A stretch of 32,917 nucleotides of DNA from NCBI GenBank assembly GCA_016212935.1, contig JACRDE010000385.1, positions 1 through 32,917 of the forward strand. The letters run 5' to 3'. Under the pieces are notes generated by a model. That model was given only the letters and a program-made list of their open reading frames with translations, was not told the DNA's origin and did no database searches. Both the position numbers and the translations under genes were made by a program. The stretch comes from Desulfomonile tiedjei. Lineage in GTDB: Bacteria; Desulfobacterota; Desulfomonilia; Desulfomonilales; Desulfomonilaceae. Shown piece after piece: positions 18,687 to 27,925 of the stretch (within the stretch, counting starts at the first letter, position 1; the number at the start of each line of letters is the position of its first letter).

Positions 18687-19418
18687 CTACTCTTTGCTCT
18701 TTGATAACAAATCCTTAATCCCTTCGAGAATTTCTTTCTGTCTCTTCGCGGTCAGTCCTTCGATGAGAATCTTGGTCCCGTCTCCCGATGGGCGAACCTT
18801 GCAGCCTCCGACTTCCACGAACTTCGGCTTTCGCCCGCCTTTCTTCTTTTCCCTTTTGGCCTGGAGTGTTCGGACCTGCTTCTCGAATTCCTCGGCCGGT
18901 TCTGTTGCGATCATTTCCTCATTGTCCTGCACGTATTCAGCGCAGTTCGGTATCCGGGAGGCGATCAGAAGTCTCTTGATTCCCAGGTGGCTCAACTGAG
19001 GCAGTTGTTCCCCAAATCCTTCGTACACACGCAAGTAGTTGTAGGCCGTCCTCTCGGGAATCCCAGTGTACCGTATCCATGTAAGGAAAAGTTTCTGGGG
19101 CTTAAGGGCCTTACGCACTTCGGACAAGAGATGGCCTGTCTCATACAACGATTGCATCATGGCCCCCATAACCGGGTAGGCTTTCTGGAACAATCCAATG
19201 AAGGCATCTTTGGTGTCGCCCTCGAAGGGGACTTCCTCACCTTTGTCGTTCTTAATGGTGTCGGACTCCCGCAAGCCTTGTACGGCCTTTTCAAACTTAT
19301 CGCTGGGCACGAGAGTTATAGTCTCGGCCTGTGCAGGCGTTTCCTCTTGCAAGGGTATCGTGGCAATCTCCGCAATTTCCTGCTTCGTAACCTCAATTGG
19401 TTCTTTCCGCTTAGCCAT
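18687..19418 (-). CDS. DUF3102-like hypothetical protein
   Basis: ETGHLLSEVRKALKPQKLFLTWIRYTGIPERTAYNYLRVYEGFG resembles DUF3102-type helical proteins; basic linker KREKKKGGRKPK. Confidence 0.55.
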   Translation of the reverse strand: MAKRKEPIEVTKQEIAEIATIPLQEETPAQAETITLVPSDKFEKAVQGLRESDTIKNDKGEEVPFEGDTKDAFIGLFQKAYPVMGAMMQSLYETGHLLSEVRKALKPQKLFLTWIRYTGIPERTAYNYLRVYEGFGEQLPQLSHLGIKRLLIASRIPNCAEYVQDNEEMIATEPAEEFEKQVRTLQAKREKKKGGRKPKFVEVGGCKVRPSGDGTKILIEGLTAKRQKEILEGIKDLLSKSKE

Positions 19419-19657
19419 CCGTCTCTCCTCTTACGTCGCTGTCACTGGAATCGCTGGACGACATCTCATCTTACCGGTTTAGCCCGGCCACATCTTTCCA
19501 CGGCACGATGCTTAACCGCCCGACGCCTCCAATGGTTCGGCACCATAACACAAGCAGAAAAAGTCGCCAATAAGTTTTCTCACCTAATTGGGTTACGCCT
19601 GGTCAGGCTTGCCCTCGGGGCATATCGATGGGAATGTCGGAATGGCAATCGGCAGGT

Positions 19658-19768
19658 CAATCGAAGCGAAGAGAGAAATGGGGCTTGAGACCCTGAAGTT
19701 GGGGCCAGAGTGGCACACGAGTGATCAGGTGGCTTGCTCTAAGAAATGCGGTGGCTAAGCGGGGGATG
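19658..19768. repeat. Diverged direct repeat, copy B
   Basis: CAATCGAAGCGAAGAGAGAAATGGGGCTTGAGA...TAAGCGGGGGATG; same 111-bp length as copy A, about two thirds identical by hand alignment, ending in the exact 12-mer AAGCGGGGGATG. Confidence 0.6.
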
Positions 19769-20310
19769 ATTGTCCAGGTACATAGGCATTTTCATTCCAG
19801 TTATGAGACGTTTTCTGTCAAAGCGACCCTTCCATTCGCATGTACAGGAAATTTGAAAAGAACTTTCAACAACTGCTCCCCTGTCTTTGCAGTTACTCTC
19901 ACGGTAGGCGAGGATGATTCTTCGTCTCGTTGCCATCTCTGTCGTACCATGAACAGTCGTTTTCCGAGAATTGGTCTTTTTGCGTGACGAAAATGGTCCT
20001 GTCCTGTATACTTTCGCCCGTTTCGGTAAGGATTGTGGATTTCTTATTATGAATTGGAAATGAGGATTACAACAGCTGCCGAAAGACTCTGGTTCGAGGA
20101 CCAGGATATGACTGAACACCGTCTGAGGTTGCAGTTCCCTGTCGCGAATCCGGGGTGCACGCCAAGCCGGATATCCCACCATTTACCGTGGCGTCGCAGA
20201 AGAATTCCGAATCCACCTGAAATGAGCTGCGGAGACAACCCAGGATCTGACGATAAGGACTACGACAACGTGCAAATCGCCGAGCCCTTGGCTCATGACG
20301 GAGATGAGAG

Positions 20311-22467
20311 ATGTCAGTAAGCATCATCCGTGGAACCAATGACAAACCTGTGGCAAGCGAGCTTCTGGCCAATTTGTTTCGGAAGCAGTCCAATCTCACC
20401 GGACAATTGTTCGTGGGATATCCGATCATCGGCACCCCAGAAGGGAGACTCTCGATTGATGCATTGTTGATCACACCCGAAAAAGGTTTGGTCATTTTCG
20501 ATCTAGTCGAAGGAAGAGAAATACAGGACTGGAAGAATCGTCAAGATCAAGCTGCCAATTTATTGGAAGCGAAGCTGAAGGCGCACCGCGAATTGGTGAA
20601 GCGTCGCGATCTTCTGATTCCCATCCAAACGCTGACTTTCGCTCCGGCTGTCTCCGATTTGCCCGTAAACAAAGATTACCTGATAGCGAACAATAAAGGG
20701 CTCGAAAGGGCTCTCAATGAATTGGAGGAGTGGGACCCGCAAGACGCGGACCTCTTCGACAAGACTCTATCTGCTATCCAGAGTATATCCTCGATCAGAA
20801 AAAGCCGAACTAAGCGGGTAGTCGAGAAGGAAGACTCTCGTGGAATGAAATTAAAACACCTGGAGGATTCAATCGCGACCTTGGATTCCCAACAAGGAAA
20901 GGCCGTGGTGGAAACCGTGGAAGGTGTACAGCGAATTAGAGGACTTGCGGGATCAGGCAAGACAATCGTCTTGGCCTTGAAAGCAGCCTATTTGCACGCT
21001 CAACATCCGGAATGGCGTATCGCTGTGACGTTTCATACCCGCGCTCTTAAAGGACAATTTCACAGGCTGATAAATACTTTCTGTATTGAACAAACTGGGG
21101 AAGAACCAGACTGGGAAAACGTTCTGGTAATCAATGCATGGGGAGCTCCAGGAAACGCCGAGAGGGACGGCATTTATCATCAATTCTGCCGAGTTCATGA
21201 CTTGCCCTACTACGATTTCCGCTCCGCGAGAAATCAAGCCAGAGGGAGAGAATTCGAATGGGCATGCGAAGAGGCACTTAGGAACACACCCAAGCCAAAA
21301 CATATGTATGATGCCATTTTGGTGGACGAAGCACAAGATTTTCCCCCTGAATTCATTCGGCTTTGTTACGAGTTCCTCCGTAAGAAAAAACGCCTGGTGT
21401 ATGCTTACGATGAATTGCAGAGTCTTTCAGGTGAATCACTGCCATCTCCGGAGGACATCTTTGGCAAGAATTCTGATGGGACGCCTCGCGTTAGTCTTGA
21501 TGTCTCCACAACGGGATCTGCGCGAAAGGACATAATTTTACCGAAGTGTTATCGCAATTCTCGACCACTTTTGGTGACCGCTCATGCTTTGGGCTTCGGA
21601 ATTTACAGGAAACCGCCTACAAGATTCTCCACAGGCCTAGTGCAGATGTTTGATCATCCAAATTTGTGGGAGGAGGTAGGATACGCGGTTGAGGACGGGC
21701 GGCTCGTGGAAAACTCCGAGGTAACTCTTGCACGTACTCCAGAAACCAGCCCGAGATTCCTGGAAGACCATTCGTCAATTGAGGATTTGGTACAGTTCCG
21801 AAGCTTCCCTTCCGAAGACGAACAAACGGACTGGTTAGTGGAACAAATACGTAAAAATCTTGAGGAGGATGAACTGCGCCATGACGATATCGTGGTCATC
21901 AATCCAGATCCATTGACGACAAGGGGAAAAGTGGGGCCTGTTCGCAAGAAATTATATGAGATTGGAATCAATAGCCATTTGGCAGGTGTCGATACAGATC
22001 CAGACATTTTCTTCAAAACGGGCGTTAAATCCGTCACGTTCACTGGGATCTACCGAGCGAAAGGCAATGAAGCGGCAATGGTCTATATTGTCAACGCACA
22101 GGACTGCCAGTCGGCTTCATCCAATTTGGCCAGCATCAGAAATCGTCTTTTTACTGCCATAACACGCAGCAAGGCTTGGGTCAGAGTCCTGGGTATCGGT
22201 GAAACTATGGAGAGGCTTGCGGACGAGTTCAGTAGATTGAAGAAGAATCAATTTCAGTTACGTTTCCGGTATCCGACTGAGGAAGAAAGAAAGAAACTGC
22301 GGATAGTCCACCGAGACATGAGTTTAGAAGAAAGAAAACGACTGAAAAAGAGAAAAGAAGGACTGGCCGGTCTAGTTCAGGATCTAGAGGCTGGCATTAT
22401 TGATCCTCAAGATTTAGATGAAGACATAGTACAGAAACTGGAAGCCCTACTCATGAAGAAGAAATAA
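20311..22467 (+). CDS. SF1 UvrD-like helicase with NERD-like N-terminal region (Helicase-DUF2290-type defence gene)
   Basis: Walker A RGLAGSGKT, LVDEAQDFPPE, PKCYRNSRPLL, TGIYRAKGNEAAMVYIVN, FTAITRSKAWVRVLG; N-terminal LSIDALLITPEKGLVIFDLVEG resembles NERD. Confidence 0.85.
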   Translation: MSVSIIRGTNDKPVASELLANLFRKQSNLTGQLFVGYPIIGTPEGRLSIDALLITPEKGLVIFDLVEGREIQDWKNRQDQAANLLEAKLKAHRELVKRRDLLIPIQTLTFAPAVSDLPVNKDYLIANNKGLERALNELEEWDPQDADLFDKTLSAIQSISSIRKSRTKRVVEKEDSRGMKLKHLEDSIATLDSQQGKAVVETVEGVQRIRGLAGSGKTIVLALKAAYLHAQHPEWRIAVTFHTRALKGQFHRLINTFCIEQTGEEPDWENVLVINAWGAPGNAERDGIYHQFCRVHDLPYYDFRSARNQARGREFEWACEEALRNTPKPKHMYDAILVDEAQDFPPEFIRLCYEFLRKKKRLVYAYDELQSLSGESLPSPEDIFGKNSDGTPRVSLDVSTTGSARKDIILPKCYRNSRPLLVTAHALGFGIYRKPPTRFSTGLVQMFDHPNLWEEVGYAVEDGRLVENSEVTLARTPETSPRFLEDHSSIEDLVQFRSFPSEDEQTDWLVEQIRKNLEEDELRHDDIVVINPDPLTTRGKVGPVRKKLYEIGINSHLAGVDTDPDIFFKTGVKSVTFTGIYRAKGNEAAMVYIVNAQDCQSASSNLASIRNRLFTAITRSKAWVRVLGIGETMERLADEFSRLKKNQFQLRFRYPTEEERKKLRIVHRDMSLEERKRLKKRKEGLAGLVQDLEAGIIDPQDLDEDIVQKLEALLMKKK

Positions 22468-22472
22468 GTGTG

Positions 22473-23177
22473 ATGCTCACTGCAAGCCAGACCAAGAAAC
22501 AGATTGACGAACTCTTGAAAAAGCTAATCGAGTTTGGCCTATCAACTGATCAGAATTTTCCATTCGAAAGACACGGACCTGCCGGTTCGGTAGAGATTAC
22601 CTTCCCCTCGGCGGAACGATTCTCTGTTGCCATGAAAAACATCTCGTATGTAGAAATCTACCGACGCTTAACTAAGGAAAGGGCTTATCTACTCAAAATG
22701 ATTGACGGTGCAATAATCCAAATAATGTACGCTTTCAGTGGAGGTCGCCTGGAACGTCATCGGCTAGCATTTTTCCCTTCACCCGATCTGGAGGAATTCC
22801 AAAACAATCCAGATGTCTACTTGCAAGACGAGATCTACGCCGACATAGTTGCCAAGAATATTGTTCCGTTCCCTTTACGCTTCGACTTTGATATAAGAGG
22901 AGAAATCCACAAAGACCTGGTACATCCAAGATCCCACCTCACTTTAGGGCAGTACGAAAATTGCAGGATTCCTGTGAGTGCACCGCTTATCCCTTTTCAT
23001 TTCTTCGAATTCATTCTTCGCAATTTCTACCATACCGCTCACCACACCTGTGGTGACGCATTGCCTCGATATACTGATACATTCGATGAGTCAATCACGT
23101 ATAACGAACGCAGAGTGGTTCACGTTCAAACTCCGGTACCGGATTCAGCAGCAGTAGCAGTAGGGATGCGCGATTAG
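22473..23177 (+). CDS. DUF2290 domain protein
   Basis: RLERHRLAFFPSPDLEEFQNNPDVYLQDEIYADIVAKNIVPFPLRFDFD...HKDLVHPRSHLTLGQYENCRIPVSAPLIPFHFFEFILRNFYHT is recognisable as DUF2290; starts 5 nt after the helicase stop. Confidence 0.8.
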   Translation: MLTASQTKKQIDELLKKLIEFGLSTDQNFPFERHGPAGSVEITFPSAERFSVAMKNISYVEIYRRLTKERAYLLKMIDGAIIQIMYAFSGGRLERHRLAFFPSPDLEEFQNNPDVYLQDEIYADIVAKNIVPFPLRFDFDIRGEIHKDLVHPRSHLTLGQYENCRIPVSAPLIPFHFFEFILRNFYHTAHHTCGDALPRYTDTFDESITYNERRVVHVQTPVPDSAAVAVGMRD

Positions 23178-23252
23178 TTTTTTGTGGTGACCCTCACCAA
23201 GCTTAAGTGTGCCACAAGCACTGGCGGGACAACCAATCAAGGGAGATTCTGA

Positions 23253-24194
23253 ATGTCTTTGAAAAATGCAAGCCTGTGGATGGATGAAGTCCCCGTGTTT
23301 CATGAGTTGCCTTCTGACCAGGCCATTCGCAAGTTACAACAATTCGGATACCTTAAGTCACAGGAGCCTGGTAAGACGCTAACGCGAGCGGGAATGAGCG
23401 CCAAGAGTGTCATCGATCAGCTGTCCTTTTGGAAGAAGAAGTCTTGGGCACACGACGGGCATGCTTTTGGCTATATCCCGCTGCTTCGGCACGATTCCCA
23501 AAAACCGGTACAAATAATGCATGTCGGGGCAATCCAACCCGACGAGTCATTGAAAGGTGCCAGAGTTACTATCCGACTCAACAGATTACGGGTCGCTAGC
23601 TATCCAGGCAGAGGGAGGCACAATATTCTCTTTGATTTCCATGCGGAAAACCACCTTAAAGGAAAAAAAGAGAATGTACATTTCAACCAAGTCTATAAAG
23701 TACAGGAAGGGGAGAGCGCAGGGATCATTGGCTACCCCATTTTTATAGGACTCAATGTGGGCCGAGAAGGCCTCCTATTCGATGGTTGCACCGTAAACGT
23801 CAAGAACGACCAAGACCAGGCCATCGTAAAGTTTCTGGATTCAGACACATTCAAGGCTGGACTCAAGCTTGTCAAGACAGCCCAACCTGCTATAGCCCCC
23901 TTAACAGACATTACCGTTGGGCTCACCAAGATGCTAGCCCACAGAAGCGAAAACCTCGGTGTTCAGAAATTCTCCATGGGCCTCAGCTTCGATCAGGTAC
24001 CGGGGGGTGCCAGGTTGGCTGAGGGGGCGTACGTGGTAGTCCAGATACCGGAGGAGGATCAGGTGGTCTGGGACTGGAAGGAATGGATCTACGAACCACT
24101 GTTGGGCAGCATCGTAAGGAAAGAAGAACCGACTAAGCTGATTCCATTTAACTATGTCATGTTTGGTATCAGCCGATACACTGACTCTGACTGA
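23253..24194 (+). CDS. Hypothetical protein (313 aa) between two predicted defence modules
   Basis: Uninterrupted ORF with RBS-like aagggagattct; no family recognised. Confidence 0.65.
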   Translation: MSLKNASLWMDEVPVFHELPSDQAIRKLQQFGYLKSQEPGKTLTRAGMSAKSVIDQLSFWKKKSWAHDGHAFGYIPLLRHDSQKPVQIMHVGAIQPDESLKGARVTIRLNRLRVASYPGRGRHNILFDFHAENHLKGKKENVHFNQVYKVQEGESAGIIGYPIFIGLNVGREGLLFDGCTVNVKNDQDQAIVKFLDSDTFKAGLKLVKTAQPAIAPLTDITVGLTKMLAHRSENLGVQKFSMGLSFDQVPGGARLAEGAYVVVQIPEEDQVVWDWKEWIYEPLLGSIVRKEEPTKLIPFNYVMFGISRYTDSD

Positions 24195-24409
24195 AGGACG
24201 GTCAACGACTCTCTCTGGGCGTTCTGAAGAAATCCTCTGTTTTGGCAGTTCGGCGGGGATTGAAGACTCAAATATTCTTCTGGCACGGCTCGTCACCGGA
24301 AATTCCTCCCGGCTGCAAGCGGAACGCCAACAGCCTAAGATCACCCGTCAATTATGGTTTGTTGTAAAATGGCCTTGACTTTTGGTCAGAACTTTTACAA
24401 ATTCCTCCA

Positions 24410-25522
24410 ATGAAGATCGCACACGAAATTCTGCTGGCTGTAGCCCAAATCGCTGCCAGACGTCAGGACAAAGAACTCCTTGTGCTCCTCCGTCGTCGTA
24501 TCCGGCCGCTGGAGGAAGATGAACCGGAACTCGCACAAGCACTTTCTCAAGCCATAGCTTCGGCTGGTGGACTGGGTGCAATGCGGAAATTCAGGAGGCT
24601 TGCGGAAAGCCCTGTAGATCCGGATTCCGGTTTGCAGCTCCTTGAAAGCATTCCCGAACCCCAAACTGATATCATTCCGGTCTTGGACCCTAACACGAAG
24701 AAAACGGTTGACGATTTCTTGAGGCAGCGGCGGCACGCCTCCGACCTGAGGCAGGCTGGCATACGGCCCCCTTCTACAATAGCACTCCTGGGTCCGCCGG
24801 GCACGGGGAAGACCACCCTGGCTCATTGGATCGCTGCTGAACTAGGGCTTCCACTGTTTGTCTTGAACCTGGTTTCCGCTGTGACCAGCTATCTGGGTCA
24901 AACGGGCCAAAACCTTAAGAAAGCCTTGGACGAAGCCAAGAGTCAGTCCTGCGTATTTCTTATCGACGAATTTGATTCCCTCGGTCGAACAAGGGCGGAC
25001 TCCGGGGACGTGATGGAAATGCAGCGTGTTGTGACGGCCCTGCTTCAGGAACTGGACAGATGGCCTGATCACAGTGTGCTCATTGCCGCTACGAATTTGC
25101 CCGAGCTGGTGGATTTCGCTTTTCGAAGAAGATTCGACAGATGGTTACGGCTTTTACTTCCGGGAGGAAAGGAGCGCCTGAGCATCCTGCAGGCACATTG
25201 CCGGGCTGTCAAGGTGCCGACCAAGTACTTGGAACTTGCCGCCATAGGTTTGTCCCAGGCTTCGGGAGCAGACCTTGCTCTTTTTGTACGCCGCGTGGCT
25301 TCTCGCCAAGTGCTGGACCGATTGCCACCGCTGGAGGCTCTTTGGGCCGAACTTCAAGAAGTTATACCTGAGTCGGAAATTCCCGAAGAGGACAAGAGAC
25401 TCTTTGTCCAGAAAGCTCGGGCATTAGATCCGAAACGATTTACGTATAGAAATATTGCGCCTATCCTGGGTATCTCTCACACTACCGCCATGAATTTCTG
25501 TCGTGTCAACCCGAAATCGTAG
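24410..25522 (+). CDS. ietA: AAA ATPase, IetA-like
   Basis: Walker A LGPPGTGKTTLA, Walker B CVFLIDEFDSLGRTR, sensor 1 IAATN, Arg-finger region FRRRFDRWL; directly followed by a subtilase gene. Confidence 0.8.
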   Translation: MKIAHEILLAVAQIAARRQDKELLVLLRRRIRPLEEDEPELAQALSQAIASAGGLGAMRKFRRLAESPVDPDSGLQLLESIPEPQTDIIPVLDPNTKKTVDDFLRQRRHASDLRQAGIRPPSTIALLGPPGTGKTTLAHWIAAELGLPLFVLNLVSAVTSYLGQTGQNLKKALDEAKSQSCVFLIDEFDSLGRTRADSGDVMEMQRVVTALLQELDRWPDHSVLIAATNLPELVDFAFRRRFDRWLRLLLPGGKERLSILQAHCRAVKVPTKYLELAAIGLSQASGADLALFVRRVASRQVLDRLPPLEALWAELQEVIPESEIPEEDKRLFVQKARALDPKRFTYRNIAPILGISHTTAMNFCRVNPKS

Positions 25523-25534
25523 AGGAGGAGACCG

Positions 25535-27832
25535 ATGGCCACCAAGGATCGCTTTCCCATTCTCGGAAAAGGAGAACGGCTGGCTGAGCCAGTAAGGTTA
25601 CCTCCTCGGGGTGGTGCTAAGAAACCTATACGAACATTTGAGCAGGCCCGAAAACGCCTACTGCCACAGATGAAAGACCTGCTGAACGGTATCGACCACC
25701 TCGACCCAGGTTTACGCCTCAGCAGAGTCTTCTTTCAGGTAAAACTTGACTTTGAATATCTGGCCAAGAGCTATTTTCCGGCAACGTTTTATCGGTATTC
25801 TCGATGGGAATTCGTAGGATCAAGGCCCTGGCATCAGTCGTTTCGTGACGAGATTGCCTTGAATGAGGAAAAACCGGCTCGACTCCTCTTCTTCACCGCA
25901 TCAAGAATGTCAATTGAGGACTCATTTAACCGCCTTGAACGCGCCAAAGGCTTAACCGAGGCCGAGAAGGCCGACTTCATGAAAGTTGACGGACTCGGGC
26001 TTCAGGTCTCAGCGGACAGGCTTATCAATCTAACGTCTTTCAAGAAAGGCATAGTGGAACTGATCTTCCATCCACTAGATGGGAAGGCTTGGAAAGAATG
26101 TCAGAAGAAACTTGCTGTTATTGAGGATGAAATCAAGGGTTCGGAATTTTATTGGGTTTGGAAGAGAGGGGATTACCCGGAGCCCATTTTTGTTCCAGCG
26201 AAACTTGGGAGGAGGACCGTCGAGCGTTTAGGTTCCTTCAATCCCTTACGAGCTGCTAGGCCCATGCCTTCAATTTCCTTTCCGCGAATCAGGAAAACGC
26301 GTGGTGCAAAGCTCCAAGAAATGCCTCCCAAACCTGTGATGAGGAGCGTGTATCCTGAAATTGGTGTTCTTGATGGCGGCGCTGATATATCCTGTCAACC
26401 CTTGCGAGGCTGGGTAACTAACGAAGATGTTACGTCAGCATCTGAAAGGGATGAATACCTAGAGCACGGCACAGCTGTCTGTGGAGCTGCTCTTTTCGGT
26501 TCCCTGGATTCTGAAGACGCGCCTCAAGCACCCAAGTTTAAGATAAAGAGTTTCAGGGTGATACCCCCGACTGACCCACTGGCCTTATATCGCGCTCTTG
26601 ACTGTGTCCGATCCATTGTTGAGAGTGACGCAAATCGTTATATACACGTTTACGTCATGAGCTTCGGTCCCGATATCGCAATCGGTGATGAAGAAATCGA
26701 TAGATTTACCGTCACTCTTGATCAGCTGGCTTACCGAGAGAATGTTCTCTTCTTCGTAGCGGTCGGGAATGAAGGGGATCAGGCGCATCCGTGCAATCGG
26801 ATTCAGCCTCCGTCCGATCTTGTTAACGGCGTCGGCGTTGGGGCTTTCACCTACCGTGGGCATCGCGAGGTTGTGCCTGCAGACTATTCTTGTATTGGCC
26901 CAGGCCGCCCCGGCAGTATAATTAAACCCGATCTATCAGCCTTCGGTGGGAGCGAAAGCCATCCTTTTGGGGTAATCACGGCGGGGGAAGATGACGCGGA
27001 AGTAATCCCGTGGTACGGGACCAGCTTCTCAGCACCAGTTGCGGCGTCAGTAGCTGGAAATCTCCTCTACCGCAGCTCGGATCCAGGAGTAATGAGTCCT
27101 CAAACGGCCAAGGCTCTCATGATTCACCACGTCAAGCCGTTCAAAGGTGAAAGCACGTGCAAACACGGTAGAGGGCCGTTACTGTCCGCCGCTGAAGACC
27201 TGATGGCTTGTGCTCAAAATGAAGTCAAGACTCTTTACAATGGTGAAATCGAATTGACTCAATGCATGCGGTTAGGCTTACCCTTTCCGGACGGTCTGGA
27301 CTACGACGGACGTATTCAGTTTCAGTGGACGGTGGTCTACTCGTGCGGTGTTTGCCCCAATACCCCTGATGATTATACCTTGGCGGGTATGGACCTAGTT
27401 TTTCGCCCCAATGCCACCCTGTACAGATACTACTGGGGGAGTTCGGAGCGCAACCAATATGAGGATGTGGACGAACGAATCAATCCAGAGCGTGCATCTC
27501 AATTAAGATCCGAGGGCTGGCGCCGTGGTGGCAATCCGGCTAGCCTGACCTTCAAGAAGGAACATCAACTACGTGAAGAGGGCAAGTGGGAGACAGTGAT
27601 CATAGGTCGTCGAGCTACCCGAGCGAACAATGTCTATCGTCCTTCCCTCGATCTACATGCGATACCGAGGGGAGACTGGGAGCATGCCGGGCCGGGTTAC
27701 CTGAGCTATGCGGCTGTCGTATCTGTGAAGGTCTCGGACAAATCTGTAGAACTCTACCAAAGAGTGAGGGAACAGATTTCTCAATTGGTCCCCGTCCGAC
27801 TGAGAGCCCAGGCACGATCCCGGATCATATAA
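25535..27832 (+). CDS. ietS: S8 family subtilisin-like serine protease, IetS-like
   Basis: Asp motif IGVLDGGAD, His motif EHGTAVCG, oxyanion FFVAVGNEG, Ser motif GTSFSAPVAASVAG. Confidence 0.85.
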   Translation: MATKDRFPILGKGERLAEPVRLPPRGGAKKPIRTFEQARKRLLPQMKDLLNGIDHLDPGLRLSRVFFQVKLDFEYLAKSYFPATFYRYSRWEFVGSRPWHQSFRDEIALNEEKPARLLFFTASRMSIEDSFNRLERAKGLTEAEKADFMKVDGLGLQVSADRLINLTSFKKGIVELIFHPLDGKAWKECQKKLAVIEDEIKGSEFYWVWKRGDYPEPIFVPAKLGRRTVERLGSFNPLRAARPMPSISFPRIRKTRGAKLQEMPPKPVMRSVYPEIGVLDGGADISCQPLRGWVTNEDVTSASERDEYLEHGTAVCGAALFGSLDSEDAPQAPKFKIKSFRVIPPTDPLALYRALDCVRSIVESDANRYIHVYVMSFGPDIAIGDEEIDRFTVTLDQLAYRENVLFFVAVGNEGDQAHPCNRIQPPSDLVNGVGVGAFTYRGHREVVPADYSCIGPGRPGSIIKPDLSAFGGSESHPFGVITAGEDDAEVIPWYGTSFSAPVAASVAGNLLYRSSDPGVMSPQTAKALMIHHVKPFKGESTCKHGRGPLLSAAEDLMACAQNEVKTLYNGEIELTQCMRLGLPFPDGLDYDGRIQFQWTVVYSCGVCPNTPDDYTLAGMDLVFRPNATLYRYYWGSSERNQYEDVDERINPERASQLRSEGWRRGGNPASLTFKKEHQLREEGKWETVIIGRRATRANNVYRPSLDLHAIPRGDWEHAGPGYLSYAAVVSVKVSDKSVELYQRVREQISQLVPVRLRAQARSRII

Positions 27833-27925
27833 GGTCCTTACGTCCAGAACTGAGATCTGCCACGGAGACTTATTTACCCCTGATTCGATCACGGAAAGAC
27901 TCGGATGCATAAACGGAGGGTAACA

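Noticed and set aside
19739-20182. 147-aa minus-strand ORF upstream of the SF1 helicase
   Set aside because: No domain signal, unusual composition, and it overlaps repeat copy B; more likely non-coding.
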